From contig NZ_SPUM01000145.1 in the NCBI RefSeq assembly GCF_004614195.1, positions 1 through 45,376 of the forward strand: a DNA stretch of 45,376 nucleotides. Direction: 5' to 3'. This DNA is from Massilia horti. GTDB lineage: Bacteria; Pseudomonadota; Gammaproteobacteria; Burkholderiales; Burkholderiaceae_D. Below the pieces are notes generated by a model. It was not told the DNA's origin and ran no database searches. It saw only the letters and a list, made by a program, of their open reading frames with translations. Each line of letters begins with the position of its first letter. The stretch's first letter is position 1. The position numbers were made by a program, and so were the translations under genes. Positions 35,373 to 43,679 of the stretch are shown one piece after another.

Positions 35373-35741
35373 TTACAGAACTTCAGGTGCCAGGGACACG
35401 ATCTTCATGAACTTCTCGGTACGCAGTTCACGCGTCACCGGCCCGAAGATGCGGGTACCGATCGGCTCCAGCTTGGAGTTCAGCAGGACAGCGGCGTTGC
35501 CATCGAACTTCACCAGGGAGCCGTCTTGGCGGCGCACACCCTTGGCGGTACGCACAACCACAGCGTTGTAGATTTCACCTTTTTTGACACGGCCACGCGG
35601 CTGGGCCACCTTCACGGTGACCTTGATCACGTCGCCAATGCTCGCATAACGGCGCTTGGAGCCGCCCAACACCTTGATGCACAGAACTTCCTTCGCACCG
35701 GTGTTGTCGGCCACTTCGAGCCGGCTTTCAGTTTGAATCAT
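35373..35741 (-). CDS. rplN: 50S ribosomal protein L14
   Basis: The product has 122 residues. L14 forms an intersubunit bridge and is the first gene of the spc set. MIQTESRLEVADNTGAKEV and FGPVTRELRTEKFMKIVSLAPEVL are diagnostic. A 228-bp gap upstream holds a promoter candidate and two hairpins. Confidence 0.98.
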   Translation of the reverse strand: MIQTESRLEVADNTGAKEVLCIKVLGGSKRRYASIGDVIKVTVKVAQPRGRVKKGEIYNAVVVRTAKGVRRQDGSLVKFDGNAAVLLNSKLEPIGTRIFGPVTRELRTEKFMKIVSLAPEVL

Positions 35742-35774
35742 GATATTTTCTTTCCCAACTTAAGCCGAAGAAAC

Positions 35775-35791
35775 CCCACGGAGACCGTGGG
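35775..35791 (-). other. Leader hairpin upstream of rplN
   Basis: On the minus strand CCCACGG, loop TCT, CCGTGGG is followed by GTTTCTT. It lies in the leader of the spc operon, 34 bp before the rplN start. It may be a weak terminator or a regulatory hairpin. Confidence 0.55.
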
Positions 35792-35916
35792 CCTGCGGTC
35801 AGTCTTGGTCCCGCCGTCCGCCCACGGGCGTCCGTTTGGGTGATTGGACTTTCCAATATAACTTCGTTGCAGGCCGCAGCGATCGCGGGGATGAACTGCG
35901 GCGACATATGAACGAA

Positions 35917-35945
35917 GCCCGCTAGTATTGCACATACCAGCGGGC
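35917..35945 (-). terminator. Hairpin at the end of the S10 operon, overlapping the spc promoter
   Basis: On the minus strand GCCCGCTGGTAT, loop GTGCA, ATACTAGCGGGC gives a 12-bp stem with one G-U type mismatch, followed by TTCGTT. It lies 25 bp after the rpsQ stop. Its second arm contains the candidate -10 element of the next promoter. Confidence 0.65.
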
Positions 35946-35952
35946 GTCGCAA
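35924..35952 (-). promoter_or_regulatory. Candidate sigma-70 promoter of the spc operon (rplN)
   Basis: On the minus strand TTGCGA, a 17-bp spacer and AATACT form a good -35/-10 pair. E. coli also starts the spc operon at rplN after rpsQ, which supports a conserved operon boundary here. Confidence 0.7.
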
Positions 35953-35969
35953 GACAAATTTTTTAACGC

Positions 35970-36242
35970 TTACAGGACCTGTGCGACTTGCACCACACGG
36001 GTCACGGTCCACGCTTTCGTCTTCGAGATCGGGCGACCTTCCTGGATCTCGACCGTGTCGCCGGTCTTGGCCTGGTTGGTCTCGTCGTGCGCGTGATACT
36101 TGTTCGAGCGCACGATGATCTTGCCGTACAGCGGGTGCTTGACGTGACGTTCGATCAGTACGGTCACCGTCTTGTCCATCTTGTCGGACACGACCTTGCC
36201 GACCAGCGTACGCTTGAGCGCCGTTTTAGTGGTGTCGTTCAT
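35970..36242 (-). CDS. rpsQ: 30S ribosomal protein S17
   Basis: The product has 90 residues. S17 is a 16S primary binder with an OB fold. LVGKVVSDKMDKTVTVLIER and HDETNQAKTGDTVEIQEGRP are typical. It is the last gene of the S10 set and overlaps rpmC by 4 bp. Confidence 0.98.
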   Translation of the reverse strand: MNDTTKTALKRTLVGKVVSDKMDKTVTVLIERHVKHPLYGKIIVRSNKYHAHDETNQAKTGDTVEIQEGRPISKTKAWTVTRVVQVAQVL

Positions 36243-36430
36243 TTGGCTTCCTTCTGGTTCATCACAGTCTTCACACGCGCGATGTCGCGGCGTACCTTCT
36301 TGAGCTGCGCGGTGTTCGACAGTTGCTGGGTCGCGATCTGCATGCGCAGGCCGAACTGGGCCTTGAGCAGCTCGGTCAGCTCCTTGGTCAGCGCGTCCTG
36401 GTCTTTGCCGCGGAGTTCACTAGCTTTCAT
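36239..36430 (-). CDS. rpmC: 50S ribosomal protein L29
   Basis: The product has 63 residues: MKASELRGKDQDALTKELTE, then FGLRMQIATQQL and RRDIARVKTVMNQ. L29 lies at the exit tunnel rim and helps form the trigger factor docking site. ATG 36430 has a CAGGAG ribosome binding site; the frame extends two codons further to a TTG that is not needed. Confidence 0.97.
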   Translation of the reverse strand: MKASELRGKDQDALTKELTELLKAQFGLRMQIATQQLSNTAQLKKVRRDIARVKTVMNQKEAK

Positions 36431-36442
36431 ATTCAACTCCTG

Positions 36443-36862
36443 TTATTGGCCGACCTGGCGCACCACGAAGGTGGTTGCCAGCGGCAGTTTGGCAGCGGCC
36501 AGGCGGAATGCTTCGCGCGCCAGTTCTTCTGCGACGCCGTCCATCTCGTACAGGACCTTGCCTGGCTGGATTTCAGCGACGTAGTACTCCGGGTTGCCCT
36601 TACCGTTACCCATACGGACTTCGGCCGGCTTGTTCGAAATCGGCTTGTCCGGGAAGATACGGATCCAGATACGGCCGCCACGCTTGATGTGACGGGTCAT
36701 GGCACGACGCGCCGCCTCGATCTGGCGTGCGGTGATCCGGCCGCGGGCAACTGCCTTCAGGCCGAACTCACCGAACGACACCGAGGTGCCGCGGGTGTGC
36801 GAAATGCCGGTGTTGCGGCCTTTCTGCTCTTTACGATACTTTCTGCGGGATGGCTGCAGCAT
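36443..36862 (-). CDS. rplP: 50S ribosomal protein L16
   Basis: The product has 139 residues. L16 lies near the A-site tRNA and the peptidyl transferase centre. MLQPSRRKYRKEQKGRNTG and PEYYVAEIQPGKVLYEMDGV are diagnostic. It lies 2 bp after rpsC. Confidence 0.98.
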   Translation of the reverse strand: MLQPSRRKYRKEQKGRNTGISHTRGTSVSFGEFGLKAVARGRITARQIEAARRAMTRHIKRGGRIWIRIFPDKPISNKPAEVRMGNGKGNPEYYVAEIQPGKVLYEMDGVAEELAREAFRLAAAKLPLATTFVVRQVGQ

Positions 36863-36864
36863 CT

Positions 36865-37662
36865 TTATTCTCCTGCTTTGTCAGCTGCAGCCGGCTTGGC
36901 AGCGCGGCGGCCTGCTGGAGCGGTTGCCGGTTTGGCGCCCGGGCGGCCACGGCCAGCCGGTTTGCCGTCTTCGCGACGCGGACCGCGCGGCTTCTTCTCG
37001 TCGGCCGGGGTCTCGATCACCGGAGCTTCGCCCGTTGCCGAACGGTCGCCCTTGTAGACCCAGACCTTGACACCGATGATGCCGTAGGTGGTCGACGCTT
37101 CGCTGGTGCCGTAGTCGATGTCGGCGCGCAGGGTGTGCAGGGGCACACGGCCTTCGCGGTACCATTCGGTACGTGCGATCTCGATGCCGTTCAGGCGGCC
37201 CGACGACATGATCTTGATGCCCTGGGCACCCAGGCGCATCGCGTTCTGCATCGCGCGCTTCATGGCGCGGCGGAACATGATCCGCTTTTCCAGCTGCTGC
37301 GAGATCGAATCGGCGATCAGTTGCGCATCGATTTCCGGCTTGCGGATTTCCTCGATGTTCACGTGCACCGGCACGCCCATGATCTTGGTCAGCGACGACT
37401 TCAGGACTTCAATGTCCTCGCCCTTCTTGCCGATGACCACGCCCGGACGCGAGCTGTACACGGTGAAGCGCGCGTTCTTGGCCGGACGCTCGATGACGAT
37501 GCGGCCAACCGAAGCGTTCTTCAGCTTCTTCTTCAGGAAGGTACGTGCTTCCAGGTCTTCCTTGAGCATCTCGGCGAAGTTGCCGTTGCCGGCGTACCAG
37601 CGCGAAGCCCAGTTACGGGTCACTGCCAGGCGAAAGCCAGTCGGGTGAATCTTCTGTCCCAT
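36865..37662 (-). CDS. rpsC: 30S ribosomal protein S3
   Basis: The product has 265 residues. S3 forms part of the mRNA entry helicase in the 30S head. MGQKIHPTGFRLAVTRNWAS, the KH domain (VYSSRPGVVIGKKGEDIEVL) and the C-terminal domain with YGTSEASTTYGIIGVKVWVY are clear. A disordered Lys/Ala/Pro/Gly tail (RPGAKPATAPAGRRAAKPAA) makes it longer than the E. coli protein; such tails are common in betaproteobacteria. Confidence 0.98.
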   Translation of the reverse strand: MGQKIHPTGFRLAVTRNWASRWYAGNGNFAEMLKEDLEARTFLKKKLKNASVGRIVIERPAKNARFTVYSSRPGVVIGKKGEDIEVLKSSLTKIMGVPVHVNIEEIRKPEIDAQLIADSISQQLEKRIMFRRAMKRAMQNAMRLGAQGIKIMSSGRLNGIEIARTEWYREGRVPLHTLRADIDYGTSEASTTYGIIGVKVWVYKGDRSATGEAPVIETPADEKKPRGPRREDGKPAGRGRPGAKPATAPAGRRAAKPAAADKAGE

Positions 37663-37673
37663 CGTATGACTCC

Positions 37674-38003
37674 TTAATGGCCGACAGTCACGTAGATGTG
37701 ACAGGATTGTTTCGAAATGCGATCGCCGCGGCCCTTGGCACGTGCCGTGAAGCGCTTGAGGATCGGTCCCTTTTCGACGTAGATCTGGGTAACTTTCAGC
37801 TCGTCGATGTCGGCGCCATCATTGTGCTCGGCGTTCGCGATCGCGGACTCCAGCACCTTCTTGATGATGGTCGCACCCTTCTTCGGGCTGAACTGCAGAA
37901 TGTTGAGTGCAGCATCAACTTTCTTGCCACGGATCAGGTCTGCAACCAGGCGGCCCTTCTGTTCCGACAGGCGCACGCCTTTGAGGATAGCTTTAGTTTC
38001 CAT
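37674..38003 (-). CDS. rplV: 50S ribosomal protein L22
   Basis: The product has 109 residues. L22 has a long hairpin lining the exit tunnel, here around TQIYVEKGPILKRFTARAKGR. LSEQKGRLVADLIRGKKVDAAL is typical. It overlaps the rpsS stop by 1 bp. Confidence 0.98.
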   Translation of the reverse strand: METKAILKGVRLSEQKGRLVADLIRGKKVDAALNILQFSPKKGATIIKKVLESAIANAEHNDGADIDELKVTQIYVEKGPILKRFTARAKGRGDRISKQSCHIYVTVGH

Positions 38004-38278
38004 TATTTCTTCGCCTTCTTGTCAGCGGCGTGGCCCTTGAACGTGCGGGTCAGCGCGAACTCGCCGAGCTTGTGACCAACCATGTTCTCGGAAACGTACA
38101 CCGGTACGTGCAGCTTGCCGTTGTGAACAGCGATCGTCAGGCCGATAAAGTCCGGCATGATCGTCGAACGACGCGACCAGGTCTTGATCGGCTTTTTGTC
38201 CTTCGATGCCTGAGCGGTCTCGACCTTTTTCATCAGGTGGGCGTCGCAGAACGGCCCTTTTTTCAGTGAACGAGTCAT
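38003..38278 (-). CDS. rpsS: 30S ribosomal protein S19
   Basis: The product has 91 residues. S19 lies in the 30S head next to S13. MTRSLKKGPFCDAHLMKKVE and YVSENMVGHKLGEFALTRTF are diagnostic. Confidence 0.98.
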   Translation of the reverse strand: MTRSLKKGPFCDAHLMKKVETAQASKDKKPIKTWSRRSTIMPDFIGLTIAVHNGKLHVPVYVSENMVGHKLGEFALTRTFKGHAADKKAKK

Positions 38279-38290
38279 CTAGTGTTCCCC

Positions 38291-39115
38291 TTATTTCTTA
38301 CGACGCGAGACGATCATCGAAGAAGTGCGCTTGTTCGAACGCGTCTTCTTGCCCTTCGTCTGCTGGCCCCAAGGCGACACAGGATGACGACCGGCAGCCG
38401 TACGACCTTCACCACCACCGTGCGGGTGGTCGATCGGGTTCATCACCACACCGCGAACGGTCGGGCGGACGCCGCGCCAGCGCATTGCACCAGCCTTACC
38501 AATCTTGCGCAGGTTGTGCTCGCCGTTGCCGACTTCGCCAACCGTGGCGCGGCACTCGATGTGCACGCGGCGCACTTCACCCGAGCGCAGGCGGACCTGG
38601 GCGTAGGTGCCTTCACGTGCCATCAGCACGACGCCGGCGCCGGCGGTACGCGCCATCTGCGCGCCTTTGCCAGGCAGCATTTCGACGCAGTGCATCGTGG
38701 TGCCGACCGGGATGTTACGGATCGGCAGGCAGTTACCGGCCTTGATCGGCGCTTCCGAGCCGTTCTGGACCACGTCGCCCACCGCCATGCCTTTGGACGC
38801 GATGATGTACTTGCGCTCGCCGTCGGCGTAGCACACCAGGGCGATGTGCGCGCTGCGGTTCGGGTCGTACTCGATACGCTCGACCTTGGCAGTGATGCCG
38901 TCCTTGTTGCGCTTGAAGTCAACCAGGCGGTAGTGCTGCTTGTGGCCACCGCCGATGTGGCGGGTGGTGATGTGGCCGTTGTTGTTACGGCCAGCAGTCT
39001 TCGATTTCTTCTCAACCAGCGCTGCGAACGGACGGCCCTTGTACAGGTCGGCGTTCACAACCTTGACCATGCCGCGGCGGCCTGGGGAGGTTGGCTTCAT
39101 CTTTACGAGTGCCAT
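38291..39115 (-). CDS. rplB: 50S ribosomal protein L2
   Basis: The product has 274 residues. L2 is needed for subunit joining and peptidyl transfer. The conserved His block lies in MNPIDHPHGGGEGRTAAGRH, and VERIEYDPNRSAHIALVCYADG is typical. Its ATG shares one base with the rplW stop. Confidence 0.98.
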   Translation of the reverse strand: MALVKMKPTSPGRRGMVKVVNADLYKGRPFAALVEKKSKTAGRNNNGHITTRHIGGGHKQHYRLVDFKRNKDGITAKVERIEYDPNRSAHIALVCYADGERKYIIASKGMAVGDVVQNGSEAPIKAGNCLPIRNIPVGTTMHCVEMLPGKGAQMARTAGAGVVLMAREGTYAQVRLRSGEVRRVHIECRATVGEVGNGEHNLRKIGKAGAMRWRGVRPTVRGVVMNPIDHPHGGGEGRTAAGRHPVSPWGQQTKGKKTRSNKRTSSMIVSRRKK

Positions 39116-39432
39116 TATTTAGCCTCCTCGACAAAATTGATTTCCTGGCCCGGCTTCAGGCACACGAAAGCACGCTTGGTGTGGTTGCGACGGCCGATGA
39201 AACGGCCCGAGCGCTTCTGCTTGCCTTCGCGGTTGACGGTCTGCACCGACTCCACTTCGACTTTGAACAGCAGTTCCACAGCAGCCTTGATTTCCGGCTT
39301 GGTGGCGTCCGGCAGGACCTTGAACACGATCTGCTCGTTCTTTTCCGCGACGAAGGTAGCCTTCTCGGAAATGACCGGAGCCAGCAGCACCTTCATCAGG
39401 CGCTCTTCGCTGAATTTGATAGCGGCGCTCAT
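39115..39432 (-). CDS. rplW: 50S ribosomal protein L23
   Basis: The product has 105 residues. L23 is the tunnel-exit docking site for trigger factor and SRP. LLAPVISEKATFVAEKNEQ and VNREGKQKRSGRFIGRRNHTKRA are typical. It overlaps rplD by 4 bp and rplB by 1 bp. Confidence 0.98.
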   Translation of the reverse strand: MSAAIKFSEERLMKVLLAPVISEKATFVAEKNEQIVFKVLPDATKPEIKAAVELLFKVEVESVQTVNREGKQKRSGRFIGRRNHTKRAFVCLKPGQEINFVEEAK

Positions 39433-40049
39433 GCGAACATCTCCTCGATCTTGGCCAGCGCTGCTTTCGTGACCAGGACTTTCTTGTAGAACACCAGCGA
39501 CATCGGGTCGGCGTGCTTCGGCTCCACAACCAGCACGTTCGGCAGGTTGCGCGAGGCCAGTTGCAGGTTCTCGTCGATCGTGTCGGTGATAACCAGGACC
39601 GAGTCCAGACCCATGCCCTGCAGCTTTTGCGACAGCAGCTTGGTCTTCGGCGCTTCGACCGACAGGTTCTCGATCACGTTCAGGCGGTCCTCACGGGCCA
39701 GCTGGGACAGGATCGAGCAGATGCCTGCGCGGTACATCTTGCGGTTGACCTTGTGCGAGAAGTTCTCGTCCGGGGTGTTCGGGAAAATCCGGCCACCTCC
39801 GCGCCACAGCGGCGACGAGGACATACCAGCACGAGCGCGGCCGGTGCCCTTCTGGCGCCACGGCTTCTTGGTCGTGTGGGAGACTTCCTCACGGTCTTTC
39901 TGCTTGCGGTTGCCGCTGCGCGCATTGGCGGCGTAGGCGACCACAACCTGGTGGATCAGGGCCTCGTTGTAATCGCGGCCGAACACGGTGTCGGCAGCAG
40001 CGACGGCGGCGCCAGCTTGACCTTGCTCATTCAGAAGCTTCAGTTCCAT
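39429..40049 (-). CDS. rplD: 50S ribosomal protein L4
   Basis: The product has 206 residues. L4 lines the exit tunnel through its extended loop (KKPWRQKGTGRARAGMSSSP) and represses the S10 operon in E. coli. Here the operon appears to start at rplC, so any L4 feedback would act on the rplC leader (40710-40796). Confidence 0.98.
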   Translation of the reverse strand: MELKLLNEQGQAGAAVAAADTVFGRDYNEALIHQVVVAYAANARSGNRKQKDREEVSHTTKKPWRQKGTGRARAGMSSSPLWRGGGRIFPNTPDENFSHKVNRKMYRAGICSILSQLAREDRLNVIENLSVEAPKTKLLSQKLQGMGLDSVLVITDTIDENLQLASRNLPNVLVVEPKHADPMSLVFYKKVLVTKAALAKIEEMFA

Positions 40050-40052
40050 CGT

Positions 40053-40709
40053 TTAAGCTCCCTTCTGTGCTTTGGTTTTGACGGCTGGCTTGACGACCAC
40101 GTGGCCGTTCTTCGCGCCAGGAACCGCGCCCTTGACCAGCAGCAGCTGGCGATCGGCATCGATACGAGCGATTTCCAGGTTCTGGGTGGTCACGGTGACG
40201 TCACCCATGTGACCGGTCATGCGCTTGCCCGGGAACACGCGGCCCGGATCCTGCGCCATACCGATCGAGCCCGGCACGTTGTGCGAACGCGAGTTACCGT
40301 GGGTCTGGCGACCCGAGGCGAAGTTGTAACGCTTGATGGTACCGGCGTAGCCCTTACCGATCGAGGTGCCTTGCACGTCGATTTTCTGGCCGACTTCGAA
40401 CATCGAGACGTTGATGGTGTCGCCGGCTTTGAGTTCGGCGGCTTTGGCGGCTTCGATGCGGAATTCCTTCAGCACCGTACCGGCTTGTACGCCAGCCTTG
40501 GCGTAGTGACCCGCAGCGGCCTTGTTCACGCGCGATGCGCGACGTTGACCGAATGCGACCTGAACAGCGGTGTAACCATCCGTTTCAGGAGTTTTGACTT
40601 GCGCAACACGGTTGTCCGATACGTCCAGCACGGTAACAGGGATCGAATCCCCGTCGTCCGTGAAGATGCGCATCATGCCAACCTTGCGACCGAGAAGGCC
40701 CAGGCTCAT
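40053..40709 (-). CDS. rplC: 50S ribosomal protein L3
   Basis: The product has 218 residues. L3 is an assembly initiator reaching the peptidyl transferase centre. MSLGLLGRKVGMMRIFTDDG and the loop with HGNSRSHNVPGSIGMAQDPGRV are diagnostic. Unusually, rpsJ is not directly upstream. Instead a good promoter lies about 94 bp before the start, followed by the tRNA-Val gene and opposite-strand genes. The ribosome binding site is GGAG, 7 bp before ATG. Confidence 0.98.
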   Translation of the reverse strand: MSLGLLGRKVGMMRIFTDDGDSIPVTVLDVSDNRVAQVKTPETDGYTAVQVAFGQRRASRVNKAAAGHYAKAGVQAGTVLKEFRIEAAKAAELKAGDTINVSMFEVGQKIDVQGTSIGKGYAGTIKRYNFASGRQTHGNSRSHNVPGSIGMAQDPGRVFPGKRMTGHMGDVTVTTQNLEIARIDADRQLLLVKGAVPGAKNGHVVVKPAVKTKAQKGA

Positions 40710-40802
40710 TTTTTCTCCATTCCCACCTACGATTGGGCGGGGCTAGTTCAACTACTAAAAACGTGCATATTCAAAAAAGACGAATACACACCGAAGCCGA
40801 CT

Positions 40803-40831
40803 AGTATAGCGCGAAATAAGTCTTGACGCAA
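40803..40831 (-). promoter_or_regulatory. Strong candidate sigma-70 promoter of the S10 operon (rplC)
   Basis: On the minus strand TTGCGT, a 17-bp spacer and TATACT match the consensus closely. The predicted leader is about 85-90 nt. It includes a T-rich stretch and a CCCGCCC / GGTGGG hairpin just before the rplC ribosome binding site, a possible place for L4-type control. Confidence 0.82.
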
Positions 40832-40917
40832 CAGGGTAGCGCGAGGTATGTCGCACTGTTGCACCGCGATGCAGGAAGAATGGAGAAAGAAGAAATCTGA
40901 CCTTTGCTGGTCAGCAC

Positions 40918-40945
40918 AGAAAAGGCGCGCAGGGCACCCTTTTCT
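40918..40945 (-). terminator. Terminator-like hairpin after tRNA-Val
   Basis: On the minus strand AGAAAAGG and CCTTTTCT enclose a GC-rich inner stem-loop and end in a short T tract. It lies 37 bp after the tRNA 3' end and before the rplC promoter. Confidence 0.5.
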
Positions 40946-40981
40946 CTACAGGATCGCGCGGATCCTGCGCATTTGGAATTC

Positions 40982-41058
40982 TGGTGGGCGGTGCAGGATT
41001 CGAACCTGCGACCCCTTGGATGTCGACCAAGTATTCTAACCAGCTGAACTAACCGCCC
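40982..41058 (-). tRNA. tRNA-Val (anticodon GAC)
   Basis: The gene is 77 nt including an encoded CCA. The acceptor stem GGGCGGT / ACCGCCC, D arm GTTC..GAAT, anticodon stem CTTGG / CCAAG and T arm GCAGG TTCGAAT CCTGC all pair. The anticodon loop reads TCGACAT, giving GAC (Val). The base before the anticodon (position 33) is C rather than the nearly universal U. The discriminator base is A, as expected for Val. Confidence 0.9.
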
Positions 41059-41263
41059 GGGGACCGGCATTATACGGGCAGCGGCTGGAAAAGCGCAAGG
41101 CCCGTTCGCTAACCGGCCCATAGGCGCCGGATCGAGCCCAATCGTGCCATGGGTTGTCACGCTGAGGCTGCATGTTAGACTTTCCTTGCAACATAAGGAC
41201 GACGTGCCGATCCTGCAGCGCCGCTGCGCGCCGCCTTCGCAGGACAGCCAAGGGAAGCAACAC

Positions 41264-42367
41264 ATGAATCTGGTCTTTTACAACAACACAACGGCCGAAT
41301 GGCTGATCGCGGTCGGGATCGCGGTGGGCGTCACGCTGGGCCTGTACGCGCTCAAGACCGTGCTGGTACGGCGGCTGGCGATCATCGCCGCGCGCACCGA
41401 AACCAAGCTTGACGACATCCTGGTGGCCGCGCTGGACGCCACCCACTTTTACGTGCTGGCGGTGTTGGGCATATTTTTCGGCGCCCGCTACCTCACGCTG
41501 GCGCCGCGCGTGGACCTGTTCCTGACGCGCGCGGCGATCACAGTCGGCCTGATCCAGGGCGCGGTCTGGATCGACAATGCGCTGCGCGGCTGGCTGGTCG
41601 AATACCGCGCCGCGCGCGGCGACGAACCGGGGCGCGCCACTTCGGCCGCCGCGATCGGCTTTGTCTCGCGCATCGTGCTGTGGTCCGTCCTCGCGCTGAT
41701 GTTGCTGGACAACCTGGGCTTTAACATCACGACGCTGGTCGCCTCGCTCGGGATCGGCGGTATCGCGGTGGCGCTGGCGGTGCAGAACATCCTGGGCGAC
41801 CTGTTTGCGTCGCTGTCGATCGTGCTCGACAAGCCGTTCGTGATCGGCGACTTCATCAACGTCAACGGCGTGCTCGGAACCGTCGAACACGTGGGGCTGA
41901 AGACCACGCGCGTGCGCAGCCTGAACGGCGAGCAGATCATCTTCTCGAATGCCGACCTGCTCAAGAGCCGCATCCACAACATGAAGCGCATGGAAACGCG
42001 GCGGGCGGTGCTGGGTATCGCGGTTCCTTTCGGCACCTCGGAGCAGCAGCTGCGCGAGATCCCGGGACTGATCGCAGACATCATCAAGTCGCAGCCACAG
42101 GTGCGCCTCGATCGCTCCCACTTTACGGGAGTGGGGCCGGCGTCGCTGAACTTCGAGGCCGTGTACACGGTGAACTCGCCGGACTATGTGGTGCACATGG
42201 ACATCCAGCAGGAAATCCACTTCCAATTGATCAAGAGCTTTGCCGAGCGCGGGGTCCAGTTCGCGCTGCCGACGCAAGCACTGCATCTGGTTGACGTCAA
42301 CGGCGAACGCGCGCTGCGCGCCGGCGCGGCAACCCCGCAGGCCGAGAGCGCAGACCAGGCCCCATAA
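41264..42367 (+). CDS. MscS-family small-conductance mechanosensitive channel
   Basis: The product has 367 residues. Several N-terminal spans lead to the MscS core: pore helix and beta entry TTLVASLGIGGIAVALAVQN, then NILGDLFASLSIVLDKPFVIGDFI, and a cytoplasmic beta domain (VEHVGLKTTRVRSLNGEQIIFSNADLL). These channels open under membrane tension and release solutes in osmotic downshock. The frame extends upstream, but ATG 41264 has an AGGGAAG ribosome binding site. It lies on the plus strand inside the otherwise minus-strand ribosomal region. Its last 20-odd bases recur downstream of the TPR gene. Confidence 0.93.
   Translation: MNLVFYNNTTAEWLIAVGIAVGVTLGLYALKTVLVRRLAIIAARTETKLDDILVAALDATHFYVLAVLGIFFGARYLTLAPRVDLFLTRAAITVGLIQGAVWIDNALRGWLVEYRAARGDEPGRATSAAAIGFVSRIVLWSVLALMLLDNLGFNITTLVASLGIGGIAVALAVQNILGDLFASLSIVLDKPFVIGDFINVNGVLGTVEHVGLKTTRVRSLNGEQIIFSNADLLKSRIHNMKRMETRRAVLGIAVPFGTSEQQLREIPGLIADIIKSQPQVRLDRSHFTGVGPASLNFEAVYTVNSPDYVVHMDIQQEIHFQLIKSFAERGVQFALPTQALHLVDVNGERALRAGAATPQAESADQAP
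42344..42366 (+). repeat. 23-bp direct repeat, left copy (3' end of the mscS-type gene)
   Basis: It starts GAGAGCGCAGACCAGG and ends CCCCATA; 22 of 23 bases match 43680-43702. It overlaps the last codons and stop of the channel gene. The two copies bracket the TPR gene. Confidence 0.85.
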
Positions 42368-42496
42368 CCATTCAGAGCAAACCCAGGGCGGCCACGTCGC
42401 CCTCCTATTGCGGGAACGACGAGTGAGGGTTATTGGTGTTTTCATTGTGATAACATCATCTTCAGCCCTACCCAGCCCAACTCCTGTTTATCGACC

Positions 42497-43675
42497 ATGC
42501 GCAAAAATTCGATCTGGATTGCCCTACTCGCCGCCCTCCTCCACTTGGGTCCAGTCTCAGGCAAGGTTATTGGAAACGATGCCTGCCAGGCGCTGGTTGA
42601 CAAAGGACACGCGCTGCTCGCGCAAGGAAAATTCCGCGAGGCGTGGGACACTTTCCAGCTCGCCCGCAAGGAAGACCCGGAAGCGTCCATGCCTGTCGCG
42701 GCGATGGCCAACCTGCTTTACGAGCTTGCGCGGGGAACGCCAGCAGATAAGGCGCCGGAACTGCAACGCCAGGCCGAAGCGGCCGCGCGAGAAGCGCTGA
42801 AGCTCGACGAGCGCGACCCGCTGGCCCAGGAAACCTTGCGCGCCCTGATGGATGACCTGCCTGCGCCATTGCACGTGCCGACCGCTGAAGCGTCCGCGGC
42901 ATTCAATGAAGGCGAGGCACTGTTTCACCAGAAGCGCTATCCCGAAGCGATAGCTAAATACGAACTTGCCGCCAAACTCGATCCTTTATATTCGACTGCG
43001 TGGGTGATGGCCGGGGACGGTTACTACGCGCAGCGACAGTGGCATGAGGCCGAGCTGCGGTTCCGCAAAGCCACCGAGATCGAAGCGCGCAACAGCCAGG
43101 CGTGGCGCTTCCTGTCTGACGCCTTGCTGATGCAGGGAGAGCGCCGCCGTGCGGAAGCGGCCCTGTACAACGGCATTGCTGCGCATCCGAGCCAGGTGCC
43201 CAACTGGGACAAACTCGAGATGCTGCTGCGTGCCGAAGGCATGGACCTCAAACGGCTGGAATTGGGGCACAGAGCGAATGTGAAACGCGATCCAGCAACC
43301 GGGCACGTGAACATCACACTTAACTACGGGGACGAGAAGGAAACAACCGATCACTTGGTCTGGCTCGCGCTTGCATTAGCCGAAAGCGCGGAGCAGAAAG
43401 ATGCCGACGATAAGCCCCTCTCCCCGTTCCGCCGGCAATTGGTGGCCTGGCAGCTGGCGATGGAGACAGCGGCCAAGGCGAGGGCAAATGGCAAGGGCGA
43501 TCTGACCGATCCTGGCCTGCTTGCAATGGAAAAGTTGGTGAAGGCTGGCCAGCTCGAACCAGCGGTACTGCTGTTGATGTACCGCGAAGCGTACCGCACC
43601 GAATTCGAAGACTGGAAACGCGCCCACCCGGACGGAATCAAGGCCTTCATCGCGGCATACGGATTGCGTCCCTGA
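42497..43675 (+). CDS. Exported tetratricopeptide repeat (TPR) protein
   Basis: The product has 392 residues. A signal peptide (MRKNSIWIALLAALLHLGPVSG) is followed by TPR-like helix pairs (ALVDKGHALLAQGKFREAWD; AFNEGEALFHQKRYPEAIAK; AWVMAGDGYYAQRQWHEAEL; AWRFLSDALLMQGERRRAEA). A helical C-terminal domain without repeats follows (from about residue 255). TPR arrays bind proteins; no specific role can be read. The gene sits between two 23-bp direct repeats, suggesting insertion or local duplication. Confidence 0.85.
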   Translation: MRKNSIWIALLAALLHLGPVSGKVIGNDACQALVDKGHALLAQGKFREAWDTFQLARKEDPEASMPVAAMANLLYELARGTPADKAPELQRQAEAAAREALKLDERDPLAQETLRALMDDLPAPLHVPTAEASAAFNEGEALFHQKRYPEAIAKYELAAKLDPLYSTAWVMAGDGYYAQRQWHEAELRFRKATEIEARNSQAWRFLSDALLMQGERRRAEAALYNGIAAHPSQVPNWDKLEMLLRAEGMDLKRLELGHRANVKRDPATGHVNITLNYGDEKETTDHLVWLALALAESAEQKDADDKPLSPFRRQLVAWQLAMETAAKARANGKGDLTDPGLLAMEKLVKAGQLEPAVLLLMYREAYRTEFEDWKRAHPDGIKAFIAAYGLRP

Positions 43676-43679
43676 AGCG

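Noticed and set aside
40982..41058. tRNA-Val as the attachment site of an integrated island covering 41059-44711
   Set aside because: No repeat of the tRNA 3' end is seen in the window, no integrase is present, and the tRNA 3' end faces rplC, not the inserted genes.
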